Source of the DNA: Ciceribacter sp. L1K22
Lineage (GTDB): Bacteria; Pseudomonadota; Alphaproteobacteria; Rhizobiales; Rhizobiaceae
Length of the DNA stretch: 64,000 bases
Direction: 5' to 3'
Assembly: GCF_017599385.1 (NCBI RefSeq)
Contig: NZ_JAGFPK010000001.1
Coordinates: 2,121,541-2,185,540 of the forward strand
The translations under genes were made by a program, and so were the position numbers. Positions 51,025 to 61,754 of the stretch are shown here, in pieces; the stretch's first letter is position 1; the number at the start of each line of letters is the position of its first letter. Below the pieces are notes generated by a model. It was not told where the DNA came from. It made no database searches and worked only from the letters and a program-made list of their open reading frames with translations.

Positions 51025-51515
51025 GCCGCCTCGATCAGCATGTCGAGCGCCGTTCTGACTGTGGCGAGCCTTACCTCTTCCCGACCGAGATCGCCGTAAC
51101 GCATTTCGCGGTGGAACGCCGTGCCATCTCTGGCAACCGCGGCCAGATGCACGAGTCCGACAGGCTTGTCTTCCGATCCGCCGCCTGGACCGGCGATTCC
51201 CGTCACGGCGACAGAAACACTTGTGCCGGCCTTCGCGCGCGCGCCGCGCGCCATCTGCAGGGCGGTCTGCATGGAGACAGCGCCGAAGTCGCGCAGCGTA
51301 TCGGCCTCCACGCCGAGCATCTCCATCTTGGCCTTGTTCGAATAGGTGACGAAGCCGCGGTCGACGACCGCCGACGATCCGGCGATCTCCGTCAGGATTC
51401 CGGCGATCAGCCCGCCCGTGCAGGATTCCGCCGTTGCGATCGTCAGGCCACGCGCGGTGAAGTCCCTGATGATGGATGATGCAAGCGCTTCCAGTTCGGC
51501 GGGAAAGAGGCTCAT
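51009..51515 (-). CDS. pncC: nicotinamide-nucleotide amidohydrolase (CinA C-terminal domain)
   Basis: A 168-residue single-domain protein of the CinA C-terminal type. It contains [63 protein letters not shown], and the late basic helix [17 protein letters not shown]. The domain deamidates nicotinamide mononucleotide for NAD salvage. The N-terminal COG1058 domain of full CinA is absent, which is normal for stand-alone PncC. It is coupled to ispDF by a 4-bp overlap and overlaps convergent ratA by 16 bp. Confidence 0.9.
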   Translation of the reverse strand: MSLFPAELEALASSIIRDFTARGLTIATAESCTGGLIAGILTEIAGSSAVVDRGFVTYSNKAKMEMLGVEADTLRDFGAVSMQTALQMARGARAKAGTSVSVAVTGIAGPGGGSEDKPVGLVHLAAVARDGTAFHREMRYGDLGREEVRLATVRTALDMLIEAAQAAA

Positions 51516-52720
51516 CCCTTGGCTCCGTAGACGACCGTCGCCGTAGCGATCGCGGCGATGCCCTCTCGGCGACCGACGAAGCCGATCGTCTCGTTCGTCG
51601 TCGCCTTGACCGAGCAGCGGTCGACGGTGATGCCGAGGATGTCGGACAGCATCTCCCGCATGGCCTGCCGGTGCGGCCCCACTTTCGGCGCCTCGGCGAT
51701 CAGCGAGATATCCGCGTTCATGATCGTGCCGCCGGCATCGCGCACGATTTTTGCCGCATGCTCCAGGAATATTCGCGAGGCCGCGCCTTTCCATTGGGGG
51801 TCCGATGGCGGAAAATGATCGCCGATGTCGCCCGCGCCGCAGGTGGCAAGCAGGGCATCCGTCAGGGCATGCAGTGCTACATCCGCATCGGAATGCCCCT
51901 TCAGTTTCTGGTCGTGCTGGATGAAGATGCCGCAGAGCGTGACACCGTCGCCGGGTTCCAGTTGGTGGACATCGTAGCCGTTGCCTGTGCGCACGTCCGG
52001 CAGTTTTGTCTGTGACAGACGTTCGTCGGCCATGGCTATATCCCTTTGTATGGTGAGCTTCACATTGTCGGGCGAGCCAAGCACGATAGTAACAGGCAGC
52101 CCGGCCCATTCGGCGATTGCGGCATCGTCGGTGAAGTCGAGCCGGCCTTCCGCGAGAGCCTTGCGGTGCGCGGCAAGGATCGCCTGCAGGTCGAAGCTCT
52201 GTGGTGTCTGCGCGGCATAGAGGTCGGTGCGGGAAACAGTTTCCTTAACTGTCATGCCCTCGCCAGCCCTTTTCAGCGTGTCGGTAACAGGTGTGGCCGG
52301 CAGCACGCACGGCGCGCCTTCCTCAAGCGCGTCCGCCACCCTGTCGAGCAGCTCCGGATTGAGGAACGGCCTGACGCCGTCATGAATCATGACGTGGCGG
52401 AGATCGTGGCCGTCAAGGCGTTCGAGACCTGCAAGCACGGATTGCTGCCGGGTCGCGCCACCGAACACTTTCTCGACCGAGATCGGCCCGGCTGTGGCTT
52501 CAAGCGCGGCGTCGAACAAGGTCTCGTCGTCCGGGTGGATGACCACCACGATCGGACCGTGATCTCGCCAGGCCGCGAACCTGTCCAGCGTGTGGGCGAT
52601 GACAGGACGGCCGCCGATACGCCTGTATTGTTTAGGGCCTTCCGACGAGGCGCCGGCCCGCTCTCCCCGCCCGGCCGCGACGATGACGATTCCCGTGTGC
52701 GGCGCCGAACGATGTTGCAT
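51512..52720 (-). CDS. ispDF: bifunctional IspD/IspF isoprenoid enzyme
   Basis: 402 residues in two enzymes of the MEP pathway. The IspD half (1-~235) has [30 protein letters not shown] and MIHDGVRPF and makes CDP-methylerythritol. The IspF half (~245-402) has [39 protein letters not shown] and the end [20 protein letters not shown], and makes the cyclic diphosphate. Fusion is common in alphaproteobacteria. The ATG at 52720 is chosen; a GTG 54 bases upstream is possible. It is divergent from dusB. Confidence 0.95.
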   Translation of the reverse strand: MQHRSAPHTGIVIVAAGRGERAGASSEGPKQYRRIGGRPVIAHTLDRFAAWRDHGPIVVVIHPDDETLFDAALEATAGPISVEKVFGGATRQQSVLAGLERLDGHDLRHVMIHDGVRPFLNPELLDRVADALEEGAPCVLPATPVTDTLKRAGEGMTVKETVSRTDLYAAQTPQSFDLQAILAAHRKALAEGRLDFTDDAAIAEWAGLPVTIVLGSPDNVKLTIQRDIAMADERLSQTKLPDVRTGNGYDVHQLEPGDGVTLCGIFIQHDQKLKGHSDADVALHALTDALLATCGAGDIGDHFPPSDPQWKGAASRIFLEHAAKIVRDAGGTIMNADISLIAEAPKVGPHRQAMREMLSDILGITVDRCSVKATTNETIGFVGRREGIAAIATATVVYGAKG

Positions 52721-52891
52721 TTGCACAAAAAATCCCGGAGAGAAAATCAGACGACCTTCCTCTAGCCTCTGCACAGGTGTTTTTCCAGCATTTGCCCGGT
52801 TTTTTGTCCACCGCTTGGGATTTTGCTTGGCAAAGGCGCCGTCGATGTTTAAAAAACGTGCAGTACATTATCGTGCCTGAAAGATAGTCAT

Positions 52892-53896
52892 TTGCGTCCA
52901 GCGGACCTCGATACGCCCTTCCAGATCGGATCGGTCACTGTTCGGAACAGGGTCGTGCTTGCGCCGATGTCCGGCGTGACGGATCTGCCTTTCCGAAAGC
53001 TGGCCGTTCGCTTCGGCGCAGGGCTCGTCGTGACGGAAATGGTCGCAAGTCGCGAACTCGTTCACAACGCGGCCGAATCGTGGACACGCCTGCGGCATGC
53101 CGGCCTCAAGCCGCATATGGTGCAGCTCGCGGGACGCGAGGCACACTGGATGGCCGAGGCCGCCAGGATCGCCGAGGCCGAAGGTGCTGATATCATCGAC
53201 ATCAACATGGGTTGCCCGGCCAAGAAGGTGATCGGCGGCTATTCCGGATCGGCGCTGATGCGCGATCCCGATCATGCACTATCCCTGATCGAGGCGACAG
53301 TGAAAGCCGTCAGGGTGCCTGTGACTGTCAAGATGCGGCTCGGCTGGGACGAAAACTCGCTGAACGCGCCCGAGATTGCACGCCGCGCCGAACAGGCAGG
53401 CGCCGCGCTTGTCACCGTGCATGGCCGGACGCGCATGCAGTTCTATGAGGGCCGTGCCGACTGGGACGCGATCGCGCGGGTTCGCGAGGTCATATCCATT
53501 CCGCTGATCGCCAATGGCGATGTCGATTCGGCTGAGGATGCCCGCGAGATCCTGCGCCGGTCCGGTGCGGATGCCGTGATGGTCGGACGAGGCTGTCAGG
53601 GCCGTCCCTGGCATGCGGGTGTGCTCGCCGGTCATGCCGCGCCCGCGGCCAGCGAGATCGGTGCGATCGTCGAGGAACATTATCTGGCGATGCTGGAACA
53701 CTACGGCGAAGCCGTCGGCATCCGTCACGCCCGCAAGCATCTGGGCTGGTATGTCGAAAGGTTCGCTCCTGAAACCTCGGCCGGGGAGAAGGCGGCGCTG
53801 ATGACCGCGAAGGACAGCGGGACGGTCGTATCGCTGCTGCGGCGCCTGTTCGACGCGGCCGGACACAAGATCAACCAGCGTTGCGAGGCAGCATGA
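52892..53896 (+). CDS. dusB: tRNA-dihydrouridine synthase (NifR3-like)
   Basis: A 334-residue FMN enzyme that reduces uridine in the D-loop of tRNA. Motifs include [31 protein letters not shown] with the catalytic Cys, [29 protein letters not shown] and [12 protein letters not shown] accept the TTG start at 52892 because coding similarity begins there and no ATG fits; the ribosome-binding site is weak. It overlaps ntrB by 4 bp. The dusB(nifR3)-ntrB-ntrC operon is a known arrangement in rhizobia and Rhodobacter. Confidence 0.94.
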   Translation: MRPADLDTPFQIGSVTVRNRVVLAPMSGVTDLPFRKLAVRFGAGLVVTEMVASRELVHNAAESWTRLRHAGLKPHMVQLAGREAHWMAEAARIAEAEGADIIDINMGCPAKKVIGGYSGSALMRDPDHALSLIEATVKAVRVPVTVKMRLGWDENSLNAPEIARRAEQAGAALVTVHGRTRMQFYEGRADWDAIARVREVISIPLIANGDVDSAEDAREILRRSGADAVMVGRGCQGRPWHAGVLAGHAAPAASEIGAIVEEHYLAMLEHYGEAVGIRHARKHLGWYVERFAPETSAGEKAALMTAKDSGTVVSLLRRLFDAAGHKINQRCEAA

Positions 53897-55038
53897 GCGG
53901 ATCGAACCCCGCCGCAGGATCGAACGGACTGGCGATGGCCGTCCTCAACGCGATCCAGAATCCGGTGATCCTCGTCGATGCCGCGGGCCATATCGCCTTT
54001 GCGAACTGGGAGGCCGAAGCTTTTTTCGGTGCCAGCGCCAGCCATCTGTCGCGCTATCGTATTTCCACCTTCATCCCCTTCGGAAGTCCCCTCCTGGCGC
54101 TGATCGACCAGGTGCGGGAGCGCCGTGCGCCGGTCAATGAATACAGGGTCGATCTCTCGTCGCCACGGCTCGGGCAGGACAAACTGGTCGATCTCTATGT
54201 CGCTCCGGTCGTCAGCGAACCCGGCTCGGTCGTCGTCGTCTTTCAGGAACGGTCCATGGCCGACAAGATCGACCGGCAGCTGACCCACAGGGCGGCGGCG
54301 CGCTCGGTCACCGGGCTCGCTTCCATGCTGGCGCACGAGATCAAGAATCCGCTGTCGGGCATTCGCGGTGCGGCGCAATTGCTGGAAAGCTCTGTGCAGG
54401 ATGACGACCGGGCGCTGACGCGGCTGATCTGCGACGAGACCGACCGTATCGTCTCTCTGGTCGACCGCATGGAGGTGTTCTCCGACGAACGGCCAGTCGA
54501 CCGCCTGCCGATCAATATTCACTCGGTTCTCGATCACGTGAAGGCGATCGCCCAGGCCGGTTTTGCCCGCAATATCAAGATCACCGAAAGCTACGATCCC
54601 TCGCTACCGCCGGTCTTCGCCAATCGCGACCAGCTGGTCCAGGTCTTCCTGAACCTCGTGAAGAACGCGGCAGAGGCGGTCGGCGACCGGACTGACGGCG
54701 AGATCCAGCTCACAACCGCGTACCGCCCCGGCATCCGCCTGTCGGTCGCCGGTTCGCGGGAGAAGATTTCACTGCCGCTGGAGTTCTGTGTCCATGACAA
54801 CGGTCCCGGCGTGCCGACGGATCTGCTGCCGCATCTCTTCGATCCCTTCATCACCACTAAGACCAACGGTTCGGGCCTCGGCCTCGCGCTGGTCGCCAAG
54901 ATCATCGGCGCCCATGGCGGCATCGTTGAATGCGACAGCCAGGCCAGCCGCACCACCTTCCGAGTGCTGATGCCGGTCTCCAAGGTCCCCGGACCGGACG
55001 ACATCGGCACGCCGAGACCAACGGGAAGCAACGCATGA
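53893..55038 (+). CDS. ntrB: nitrogen regulation sensor kinase NtrB
   Basis: 381 residues, soluble. A PAS domain (about 18-125) precedes the phosphoacceptor His148 in [12 protein letters not shown]. The N-box [12 protein letters not shown] and the ATP-lid motifs [25 protein letters not shown] follow. With PII proteins it phosphorylates or dephosphorylates NtrC depending on nitrogen status. It overlaps dusB and ntrC by 4 bp each, indicating one translationally coupled operon. Confidence 0.96.
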   Translation: MSGSNPAAGSNGLAMAVLNAIQNPVILVDAAGHIAFANWEAEAFFGASASHLSRYRISTFIPFGSPLLALIDQVRERRAPVNEYRVDLSSPRLGQDKLVDLYVAPVVSEPGSVVVVFQERSMADKIDRQLTHRAAARSVTGLASMLAHEIKNPLSGIRGAAQLLESSVQDDDRALTRLICDETDRIVSLVDRMEVFSDERPVDRLPINIHSVLDHVKAIAQAGFARNIKITESYDPSLPPVFANRDQLVQVFLNLVKNAAEAVGDRTDGEIQLTTAYRPGIRLSVAGSREKISLPLEFCVHDNGPGVPTDLLPHLFDPFITTKTNGSGLGLALVAKIIGAHGGIVECDSQASRTTFRVLMPVSKVPGPDDIGTPRPTGSNA

Positions 55039-56486
55039 CAGCAACAATCCTTGTCGCCGACGATGATGCCGCCATCCGCACGGTGCTGAACCAGGCGTTG
55101 AGCCGCGCCGGCTACGATGTCCGCATCACCTCCAATGCCGCGACACTCTGGCGCTGGATTTCGGCCGGCGAGGGCGATCTGGTGGTGACCGATGTGGTCA
55201 TGCCGGATGAAAACGCCTTTGACCTGCTACCGCGCATCAAGAAGGCGCGGCCCGAGCTTCCGGTTCTGGTTATGAGCGCGCAGAACACCTTCATGACCGC
55301 CATCAAGGCGTCGGAGAAGGGGGCTTACGACTATCTGCCGAAGCCATTCGACCTCACCGAACTCATCGCTATCATCGGTCGGGCGCTATCGGAGCCGAAG
55401 CGCCGGCCGGCGCGCGCGGACGATGACATGCAGGACGGCATGCCGCTGGTCGGCCGCTCCGCCGCCATGCAGGAAATCTACCGTGTGCTCGCGCGCCTGA
55501 TGCAGACCGACCTGACGCTGATGATCACGGGCGAGTCCGGCACCGGCAAGGAGCTGGTTGCCAAGGCGTTGCATGATTATGGCAAGCGCCGCAACGGACC
55601 CTTCGTTGCGATCAACATGGCGGCGATCCCGCGTGACCTGATCGAATCCGAATTGTTTGGCCACGAGAAGGGTGCTTTTACCGGTGCCCAATCGCGGTCC
55701 ACCGGCCGTTTCGAGCAGGCCGAGGGCGGAACGCTGTTTCTCGACGAAATCGGCGACATGCCAATGGACGCCCAGACCCGGCTTCTGCGCGTTCTTCAAC
55801 AGGGCGAATATACGACGGTGGGCGGCCGCACGCCGATCCGCACCGATGTGCGCATTGTTGCGGCCACCAACAAGGATCTGAAGCAGTCGATCAACCAGGG
55901 TCTGTTCCGCGAGGATCTCTACTATCGCCTCAACGTAGTACCCCTGCGCCTACCGCCGTTGCGCGACAGGGCCGAGGACATCCCGGACCTCGTGCGCCAC
56001 TTCGTGCAGTATGGCGAGAAGGAAGGCCTTGACGCCAAGCGCTTCGACAACGAGGCGCTGGAGGCGATGAAGGCCTATCCCTGGCCGGGTAACGTCCGCG
56101 AACTGGAGAACCTCATCCGTCGCCTCATGGCGCTCTACCCGCAGGATATCATCACCCGCGAGATCGTCGACGCGGAACTCCGGTCCGAGGTCAGCGACAG
56201 CCCGATCTCCAAACCCGGCATTGCGGCTGGCTCCATGACCATCGCCCAGGCGGTGGAAGAGAACATGCGCACCTATTTCGCGAGCTTCGGCGACGGTCTG
56301 CCGCCTCCGGGCCTCTACGACCGGGTGCTGACCGAGATGGAATATCCCCTGATTCTCGCTGCGCTCACGGCAACGCGCGGAAACCAGATCAAGGCCGCCG
56401 ATCTTCTCGGACTGAACCGGAATACGCTCCGCAAGAAAATCCGCGAGCTTGGCGTTTCGGTCTATCGGAGCTCGCGCTCGGCTTGA
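55035..56486 (+). CDS. ntrC: nitrogen regulation response regulator NtrC
   Basis: A 483-residue sigma-54 activator. The receiver domain has the phosphorylated Asp53 in [10 protein letters not shown] and the Lys of LPKPFD. The AAA+ domain carries Walker A GESGTGKE near 166, the sigma-54 contact loop GAFTGA near 213, and [12 protein letters not shown]. The C-terminal helix-turn-helix contains [20 protein letters not shown]. It activates nitrogen-assimilation genes under nitrogen limitation. It is coupled to ntrB; ntrYX follow after 193 bp. Confidence 0.97.
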   Translation: MTATILVADDDAAIRTVLNQALSRAGYDVRITSNAATLWRWISAGEGDLVVTDVVMPDENAFDLLPRIKKARPELPVLVMSAQNTFMTAIKASEKGAYDYLPKPFDLTELIAIIGRALSEPKRRPARADDDMQDGMPLVGRSAAMQEIYRVLARLMQTDLTLMITGESGTGKELVAKALHDYGKRRNGPFVAINMAAIPRDLIESELFGHEKGAFTGAQSRSTGRFEQAEGGTLFLDEIGDMPMDAQTRLLRVLQQGEYTTVGGRTPIRTDVRIVAATNKDLKQSINQGLFREDLYYRLNVVPLRLPPLRDRAEDIPDLVRHFVQYGEKEGLDAKRFDNEALEAMKAYPWPGNVRELENLIRRLMALYPQDIITREIVDAELRSEVSDSPISKPGIAAGSMTIAQAVEENMRTYFASFGDGLPPPGLYDRVLTEMEYPLILAALTATRGNQIKAADLLGLNRNTLRKKIRELGVSVYRSSRSA

Positions 56487-56679
56487 CAACCGTGACCGCT
56501 TAGTTGCAATTTCGCCACATTGCGTTGCTCAAAAGTCACGAATCCACCATGGACCGCGCGTTGATGGTGGAGCGTCGGGACCGAGCCGCGCCTGTCCCCC
56601 GATTTGTCAAGCGCGGCCGTCCGGCCGGACGGGTGGCTGACTGACCTTGCCACCCGCAATGGGCGACGAGAGGGGATGA

Positions 56680-58950
56680 ATGAAGAAGCCGAATATGCTG
56701 AGGAAAGCTGATGGTGAACCGGTGTCCGCCCCGCAGGATCGCCGTGCGTCCTTCGCCATGCCCGGCTTGCTTCTCGCCGGCGGCGCGCTGACCTGCGCTA
56801 TCCTTACGCTCCCGATCCTTCTGGGACTGACACCGGTCGAACCGACGTCGCAGGTTCTGATCGCCTCCGCGGTCGTCAACTCGCTGTTCGTCGTCGGACT
56901 GATGGTGCTGATCGGGCGGGAGGTGAGCAGGCTGGTGCGTGCTCGCACCCACGGACGAGCCGCCGCCCGGCTGCACGTCCGCATCGTGGCGCTGTTCTCG
57001 ATCGTCGCCATTACCCCCGCGATTCTCGTCGCTATCTTCGCGTCGATTACGCTCAATGTCGGTCTCGATCGCTGGTTCTCGATCAGGACGCAGTCGATCG
57101 TCAGCTCGTCGATGAATGTCGCCCAGGCCTACATGCTGGAGAATGCCAGCTATCTGCAGGGCCAGACGATTTCCATGGCGAACGACCTGGAGCGCAATCG
57201 CGCGCTGTTCTTCCTCGATCGCACCGGTTTCGTAGAGCTTTTGACGCGGCAGGCGCGGGGGCGTGGCATGCTGGGTGCGTTTCTGGTGCGTCAGGATGGT
57301 TCGGTCATGACCCAGGCCGAGATCGACACCGAAAAGCCGCTTCCCGCCATCCCCCAGGATGCGCTCAACAGCGCCGTGGCGGGACAGCCGACCCTCATCC
57401 CGCCTGGGGTCACCAACCTCGTCGGCGCGATCATCAAGCTCGAGGCGATTTCAGGCGCCTACCTTTATACGATCCGGGCGGTCGATCCGAAGGTGATGTC
57501 GGCCATGCGGCTGATGGAAGACAACATCGCCGAATACAAGGCGATGGAGGCCGGGCGGGCGTCGCTGCAGATCGCATTCGCCGTTCTCTATGTCGGCTTC
57601 GCGCTCGTTGTGCTTCTCGCAGCGATCTGGACGGCAATCGCCGTGGCGGACCGAATCGTACGGCCGATCCGCACCCTTATCGGAGCCGCCGACAACGTTG
57701 CCTCGGGCAATCTCGACGTCGTGGTGCCGGTACGTGCCATCGATGGCGACGTCGGCAGCCTGTCGCGCACCTTCAACAAGATGATCTCGCAGATCAGGAC
57801 GCAGCGGAACGAAATCCTCGAGGCCAAGGACGAGGTGGACGACCGACGTCGCTTCATCGAGGCCGTGTTGTCGGGCGTCACCGCCGCCGTCATCGGCGTC
57901 GAGGACGATCACGTGATCACCATCGCCAATCCGACCGCGGAGTATTTCCTGGGGCTTTCAGCCGATCAACTTGTCGGACGCAAGCTCGGCGACGTCGTGC
58001 CGGAGGTCGAGCAGGTGCTGCAGGAGGCGGCGGGGCGCCACCGGACCGACTACCGCCGCCAGATCAACATCATCAGGGGCGGCACCGAGCGCACGCTCAA
58101 CGTCCAGGTCACCCGCGAGGAAACACGCGGCAGTGCCGACAGCTACGTGATCACGCTCGACGACATTACCGACCTTGTGATCGCCCAGCGCTCGACTGCC
58201 TGGGCGGATGTGGCCCGCCGCATCGCCCACGAGATCAAGAACCCGCTGACCCCGATCCAGCTCTCCGCCGAGCGCCTGAAGCGCCGTTATGGACGGCAGA
58301 TCGCCGACGACGACCGCGCTGTCTTCGACCAGTGCACCGACACCATCGTCCGGCAGGTGGAGGATATCGGGCGCATGGTTGACGAATTTTCGGCTTTCGC
58401 GCGCATGCCGAAGCCGACGAAGCAGAAGTCCGACCTGCGCGACATCGTAAAGGATGCCGTCTTCCTGCGCGAAATGGCGAGCACCGGCGTCACCTTCGAC
58501 CGCGATCTGGGCGATGCCCCGCTGATGGGCATGTTCGACGCCCGAATGCTCGGCCAGGCCTTTGCCAACCTGATCAAGAACGCGGTGGAGGCGATCGAGG
58601 CTGCGGCGACCGATCGCCCGGGCATGGTCGGCCAGATCCTCGTGCGGTCGCGTTTTGAGCCGTCGCTCGACCGGTTCGTGATCGACGTGATCGACAATGG
58701 CAAAGGGCTGCCGGTCGAGAACCGGCACCGCATTTTGGAACCGTATATGACGATGCGCGAGAAGGGCACCGGGCTCGGTCTTGCGATCGTGAAAAAGATT
58801 ATCGAGGAGCATGGTGGTCAGCTCGAACTGCATGACGCACCGGCCGATTTTGACAATGGACGAGGCGCGATGATCCGCGTCCTGCTTCCCCGCATGGAAG
58901 CAGGTGCGGTCTCCGCCGAGCAGGACAAGGAAGTAGTTCATGGCCTCTGA
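56680..58950 (+). CDS. ntrY: nitrogen regulation sensor kinase NtrY
   Basis: 756 residues. Four membrane helices are visible (about 25-47, 57-79, 102-124, 297-320), with a periplasmic domain between the third and fourth. A HAMP domain, a PAS domain (about 385-490), His517 in [20 protein letters not shown], and the ATPase motifs DNGKGLP and GTGLGLAIVKKI follow. NtrY senses an unknown signal, possibly redox or extracellular nitrogen, and acts on NtrX. It overlaps ntrX by 11 bp. Confidence 0.96.
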   Translation: MKKPNMLRKADGEPVSAPQDRRASFAMPGLLLAGGALTCAILTLPILLGLTPVEPTSQVLIASAVVNSLFVVGLMVLIGREVSRLVRARTHGRAAARLHVRIVALFSIVAITPAILVAIFASITLNVGLDRWFSIRTQSIVSSSMNVAQAYMLENASYLQGQTISMANDLERNRALFFLDRTGFVELLTRQARGRGMLGAFLVRQDGSVMTQAEIDTEKPLPAIPQDALNSAVAGQPTLIPPGVTNLVGAIIKLEAISGAYLYTIRAVDPKVMSAMRLMEDNIAEYKAMEAGRASLQIAFAVLYVGFALVVLLAAIWTAIAVADRIVRPIRTLIGAADNVASGNLDVVVPVRAIDGDVGSLSRTFNKMISQIRTQRNEILEAKDEVDDRRRFIEAVLSGVTAAVIGVEDDHVITIANPTAEYFLGLSADQLVGRKLGDVVPEVEQVLQEAAGRHRTDYRRQINIIRGGTERTLNVQVTREETRGSADSYVITLDDITDLVIAQRSTAWADVARRIAHEIKNPLTPIQLSAERLKRRYGRQIADDDRAVFDQCTDTIVRQVEDIGRMVDEFSAFARMPKPTKQKSDLRDIVKDAVFLREMASTGVTFDRDLGDAPLMGMFDARMLGQAFANLIKNAVEAIEAAATDRPGMVGQILVRSRFEPSLDRFVIDVIDNGKGLPVENRHRILEPYMTMREKGTGLGLAIVKKIIEEHGGQLELHDAPADFDNGRGAMIRVLLPRMEAGAVSAEQDKEVVHGL

Positions 58951-60304
58951 CATTCTGGTGGTCGACGACGAGGAAGACATCCGCGAGATCGTGTCGGGGA
59001 TCCTCAGTGACGAGGGGCATGAGACCCGCACCGCGCATGACGCCGACAGCGCGCTTGCCGCGATTTCCGATCGCGCGCCGCGGCTCATCTTTCTCGACAT
59101 CTGGATGCAGGGCAGCCGTCTCGACGGACTGTCGCTGCTCGACGAGATCAAGGCCCGTCATCCCGACCTTCCGGTCGTGATGATTTCCGGCCATGGCAAC
59201 ATCGAAACAGCCGTCTCTGCCATCAAGCGGGGCGCCTTCGACTTTATCGAGAAGCCGTTCAAGGCTGACAGGCTCGTGCTGATCGCCGAGCGGGCGCTGG
59301 AGAATTCCAAGCTGAAGCGTGAGGTCTCCGAGCTCAAGCGCCGCACGGGAGATGCCAGCGAACTGATCGGTACCTCGGTGGCCGTCTCCCAATTGCGCCA
59401 GACAATCGAGAAAGTGGCGCCGACCAACAGCCGGATCATGATCGTCGGCCCGTCCGGTTCCGGCAAGGAACTGGTGGCGCGAATGATCCACAAGCGGTCC
59501 TCCCGCTCCGGTGGTCCATTCGTGACGCTGAACGCCGCCGCTATCACGCCGGAGCGCATGGAGATCGCGCTCTTCGGCACAGAGGGCGGTCCCGGCCAAC
59601 CGCGCCGTATCGGCGCGCTGGAAGAGGCCCATCGCGGCATCCTCTATCTCGACGAGATCGGCGAAATGCCCCGCGAGACGCAGAACAAGATCCTGCGGGT
59701 TCTCGTCGACCAGCAGTTCGAGCGGGTCGGCGGCTCGAAGCGGGTAAAGGTGGATGTCCGCATCTTTTCGTCCAGCGCCTACAATCTGGAATCGATGATC
59801 GCCGAAGGCCGCTTCCGTGAGGACCTGTTCCACCGTCTGGCGGTCGTGCCGGTCAAGGTGCCGGCGCTTGCCGAGCGGCGCGAGGACATTCCTTTCCTGG
59901 TCGACATGTTCATGCGCCAGATCTGCGAACAGGCGGGCATACGCCAGCGCAAGATCGGTGACGATGCCATGGCCGTGCTTCAGGCCAACGACTGGCCGGG
60001 GAACATTCGCCAGTTGCGCAACAATATCGAGCGTCTTCTCATCCTGGCGAAGAACGACAGCCCCGAGCAGGCAATCACCGCCGACATGCTGCCGACCGAT
60101 CTGTCCGACATGCTTCCCAAGGTATCGGCGAAGAACGACACGCACATCATGACGCTGCCGCTGCGCGAGGCGCGCGAAATGTTCGAGCGCGACTATCTGG
60201 TGGCGCAGATCAACCGTTTTGGCGGCAATATTTCCCGAACCGCCGAATTCGTCGGCATGGAGCGCTCCGCTCTCCATCGCAAACTGAAATCGCTTGGCGT
60301 ATAA
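58940..60304 (+). CDS. ntrX: nitrogen regulation response regulator NtrX
   Basis: 454 residues. Receiver domain with Asp53 in LIFLDIWMQG; AAA+ domain with Walker A GPSGSGKE and GILYLDEIGEMP; C-terminal helix-turn-helix GNISRTAEFVGMERSALHRKL. The sigma-54 contact motif GAFTGA is absent: the corresponding place reads ALFGTEGGPGQPRRIGALEE. This loss is known in alphaproteobacterial NtrX, so the protein probably regulates sigma-70-dependent genes and not sigma-54 promoters. It overlaps ntrY by 11 bp. Confidence 0.96.
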   Translation: MASDILVVDDEEDIREIVSGILSDEGHETRTAHDADSALAAISDRAPRLIFLDIWMQGSRLDGLSLLDEIKARHPDLPVVMISGHGNIETAVSAIKRGAFDFIEKPFKADRLVLIAERALENSKLKREVSELKRRTGDASELIGTSVAVSQLRQTIEKVAPTNSRIMIVGPSGSGKELVARMIHKRSSRSGGPFVTLNAAAITPERMEIALFGTEGGPGQPRRIGALEEAHRGILYLDEIGEMPRETQNKILRVLVDQQFERVGGSKRVKVDVRIFSSSAYNLESMIAEGRFREDLFHRLAVVPVKVPALAERREDIPFLVDMFMRQICEQAGIRQRKIGDDAMAVLQANDWPGNIRQLRNNIERLLILAKNDSPEQAITADMLPTDLSDMLPKVSAKNDTHIMTLPLREAREMFERDYLVAQINRFGGNISRTAEFVGMERSALHRKLKSLGV

Positions 60305-60318
60305 GACGCACGACGAAG

Positions 60319-60338
60319 CGGGCCGCGAAGGCGGCCCG
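60319..60338 (+). terminator. hairpin between ntrX and trkA
   Basis: An 8-bp GC stem (60319-60326 with 60331-60338) and a 4-base loop, followed by ATTCTCC without a T-run. Probably a partial terminator or RNA-stabilising hairpin. Confidence 0.4.
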
Positions 60339-60370
60339 ATTCTCCTAAAAAACGGCGGTGAAAGACAACA

Positions 60371-61747
60371 ATGAAGGTGATTATCTGCGGCGCGGGTCAG
60401 GTGGGCTACGGCATCGCCGAGCGTCTGTCCCAGGAAGACAACGACGTCTCGGTCATCGACACGTCCGCCTCGCTGATCGCCAGAATTACCGAAACGCTCG
60501 ATGTCCGCGGCTATGTCGGCCATGGCGCCCATCCGGATGTGCTGGCGAAGGCCGGCGCGGACCAGGCCGACATGCTGATCGCCGTCACGCTCTACGACGA
60601 GATCAACATCGTTGCCTGCGAGGTGGCGCACGCGCTCTTCAACGTTCCGACTAAGATCGCCCGCATCCGCGCGCAGAACTATCTCCTGCCGGAGTATTCC
60701 GACCTCTTCAGTCGCGATCATATGCCGATCGATGTGGCGATTTCGCCGGAGGTCGAGGTTGGCAAGATGGTGCTGCGCCGCATTTCCTTCCCCGGTGCCA
60801 CCGACGTGGTGCGATTCGCCGAGGAAAACATCGCGATGGTGGCGATCGAGTGCATGGAGGACTGCCCGGTCCTTAATACGCCGCTACACCAGTTGAGCCA
60901 GCTTTTCCCGGACCTGATGGCGACGGTGACCGGCATATACCGCAATGGCCGCCTGTCCGTTGCCCATTCGAATGACCAGTTGCTGGTTGGCGATCTCGCC
61001 TATGTCATCTGCCAGAAGGACCATGCGCGCCGCACGCTCGGCCTGTTCGGCCACGAGGAGCAGGAGGCAGCTCGGATCGTGATCGCCGGAGGCGGCAATA
61101 TCGGCTATTTCGTCTGCCGCGCCATCGAGCAGATGCAGCCGAAGACGCGGATCAAGATCATCGAAAACGACCGGGCCCGCGCGGTCGCGATCTCCGAGCA
61201 GTTGCGCAACGCCATCGTGCTGCACGGCTCGGCTCTCGACCAGAACATTCTGCAGCAGGCCGACATCCAGGACGCCGAACTGATGGTGACCCTGACGAAC
61301 AGCGACCAGACCAACATTCTGGCCGCCGCCATGGCCAAACGTCTCGGCTGCCAGTCGACCATGGCGCTTCTCAACGATCCTTCGATGCAGGAATTGACGA
61401 CCGCCGTCGGCATCGACGCACACATCAATCCGCGCGCCGTGACCATTTCGCGCGTCCTCCAGCATGTCCGCAAGGGTCGCATCCTTTCTGTTTATGCCGT
61501 CCAGAAGGGCGCAGCGGAGGTGATCGAGGCGGAAGCGCTCGAAACCTCGCCACTGGTCGGCATTCCCTTCCGTGACCTTCACCTACCAGCGGGTGTCCGC
61601 ATCGGCGCCGTGTACCGCGACAAGAAGGTCCTGCGGCCGGATGGCGACCTGAAGATCAAGGCGAAGGACCGCGTGGTGCTGTTCGCCACCGCCGCCGCCG
61701 TCAAGGACGTCGAGCAGATGTTCCGCGTTTCCATCCAGTTCTTCTGA
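60371..61747 (+). CDS. trkA: Trk potassium uptake regulatory protein TrkA
   Basis: A 458-residue peripheral protein with two RCK_N nucleotide-binding domains, starting KVIICGAGQVGYGIAERLSQ and RIVIAGGGNIGYFVCRAIE (near residue 236). Each is followed by an RCK_C domain; the second has SPLVGIPFRDLHLPAGVRIGA. It binds NAD(H) and gates TrkH/TrkG potassium channels, which are not in this window. Position after ntrX is typical in rhizobia. Confidence 0.96.
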   Translation: MKVIICGAGQVGYGIAERLSQEDNDVSVIDTSASLIARITETLDVRGYVGHGAHPDVLAKAGADQADMLIAVTLYDEINIVACEVAHALFNVPTKIARIRAQNYLLPEYSDLFSRDHMPIDVAISPEVEVGKMVLRRISFPGATDVVRFAEENIAMVAIECMEDCPVLNTPLHQLSQLFPDLMATVTGIYRNGRLSVAHSNDQLLVGDLAYVICQKDHARRTLGLFGHEEQEAARIVIAGGGNIGYFVCRAIEQMQPKTRIKIIENDRARAVAISEQLRNAIVLHGSALDQNILQQADIQDAELMVTLTNSDQTNILAAAMAKRLGCQSTMALLNDPSMQELTTAVGIDAHINPRAVTISRVLQHVRKGRILSVYAVQKGAAEVIEAEALETSPLVGIPFRDLHLPAGVRIGAVYRDKKVLRPDGDLKIKAKDRVVLFATAAAVKDVEQMFRVSIQFF

Positions 61748-61754
61748 GAGACCC

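Noticed and set aside
58940..60304. Loss of GAFTGA in NtrX looked like damage or frameshift
   Set aside because: The flanking sequence is intact and the loss is known for alphaproteobacterial NtrX.
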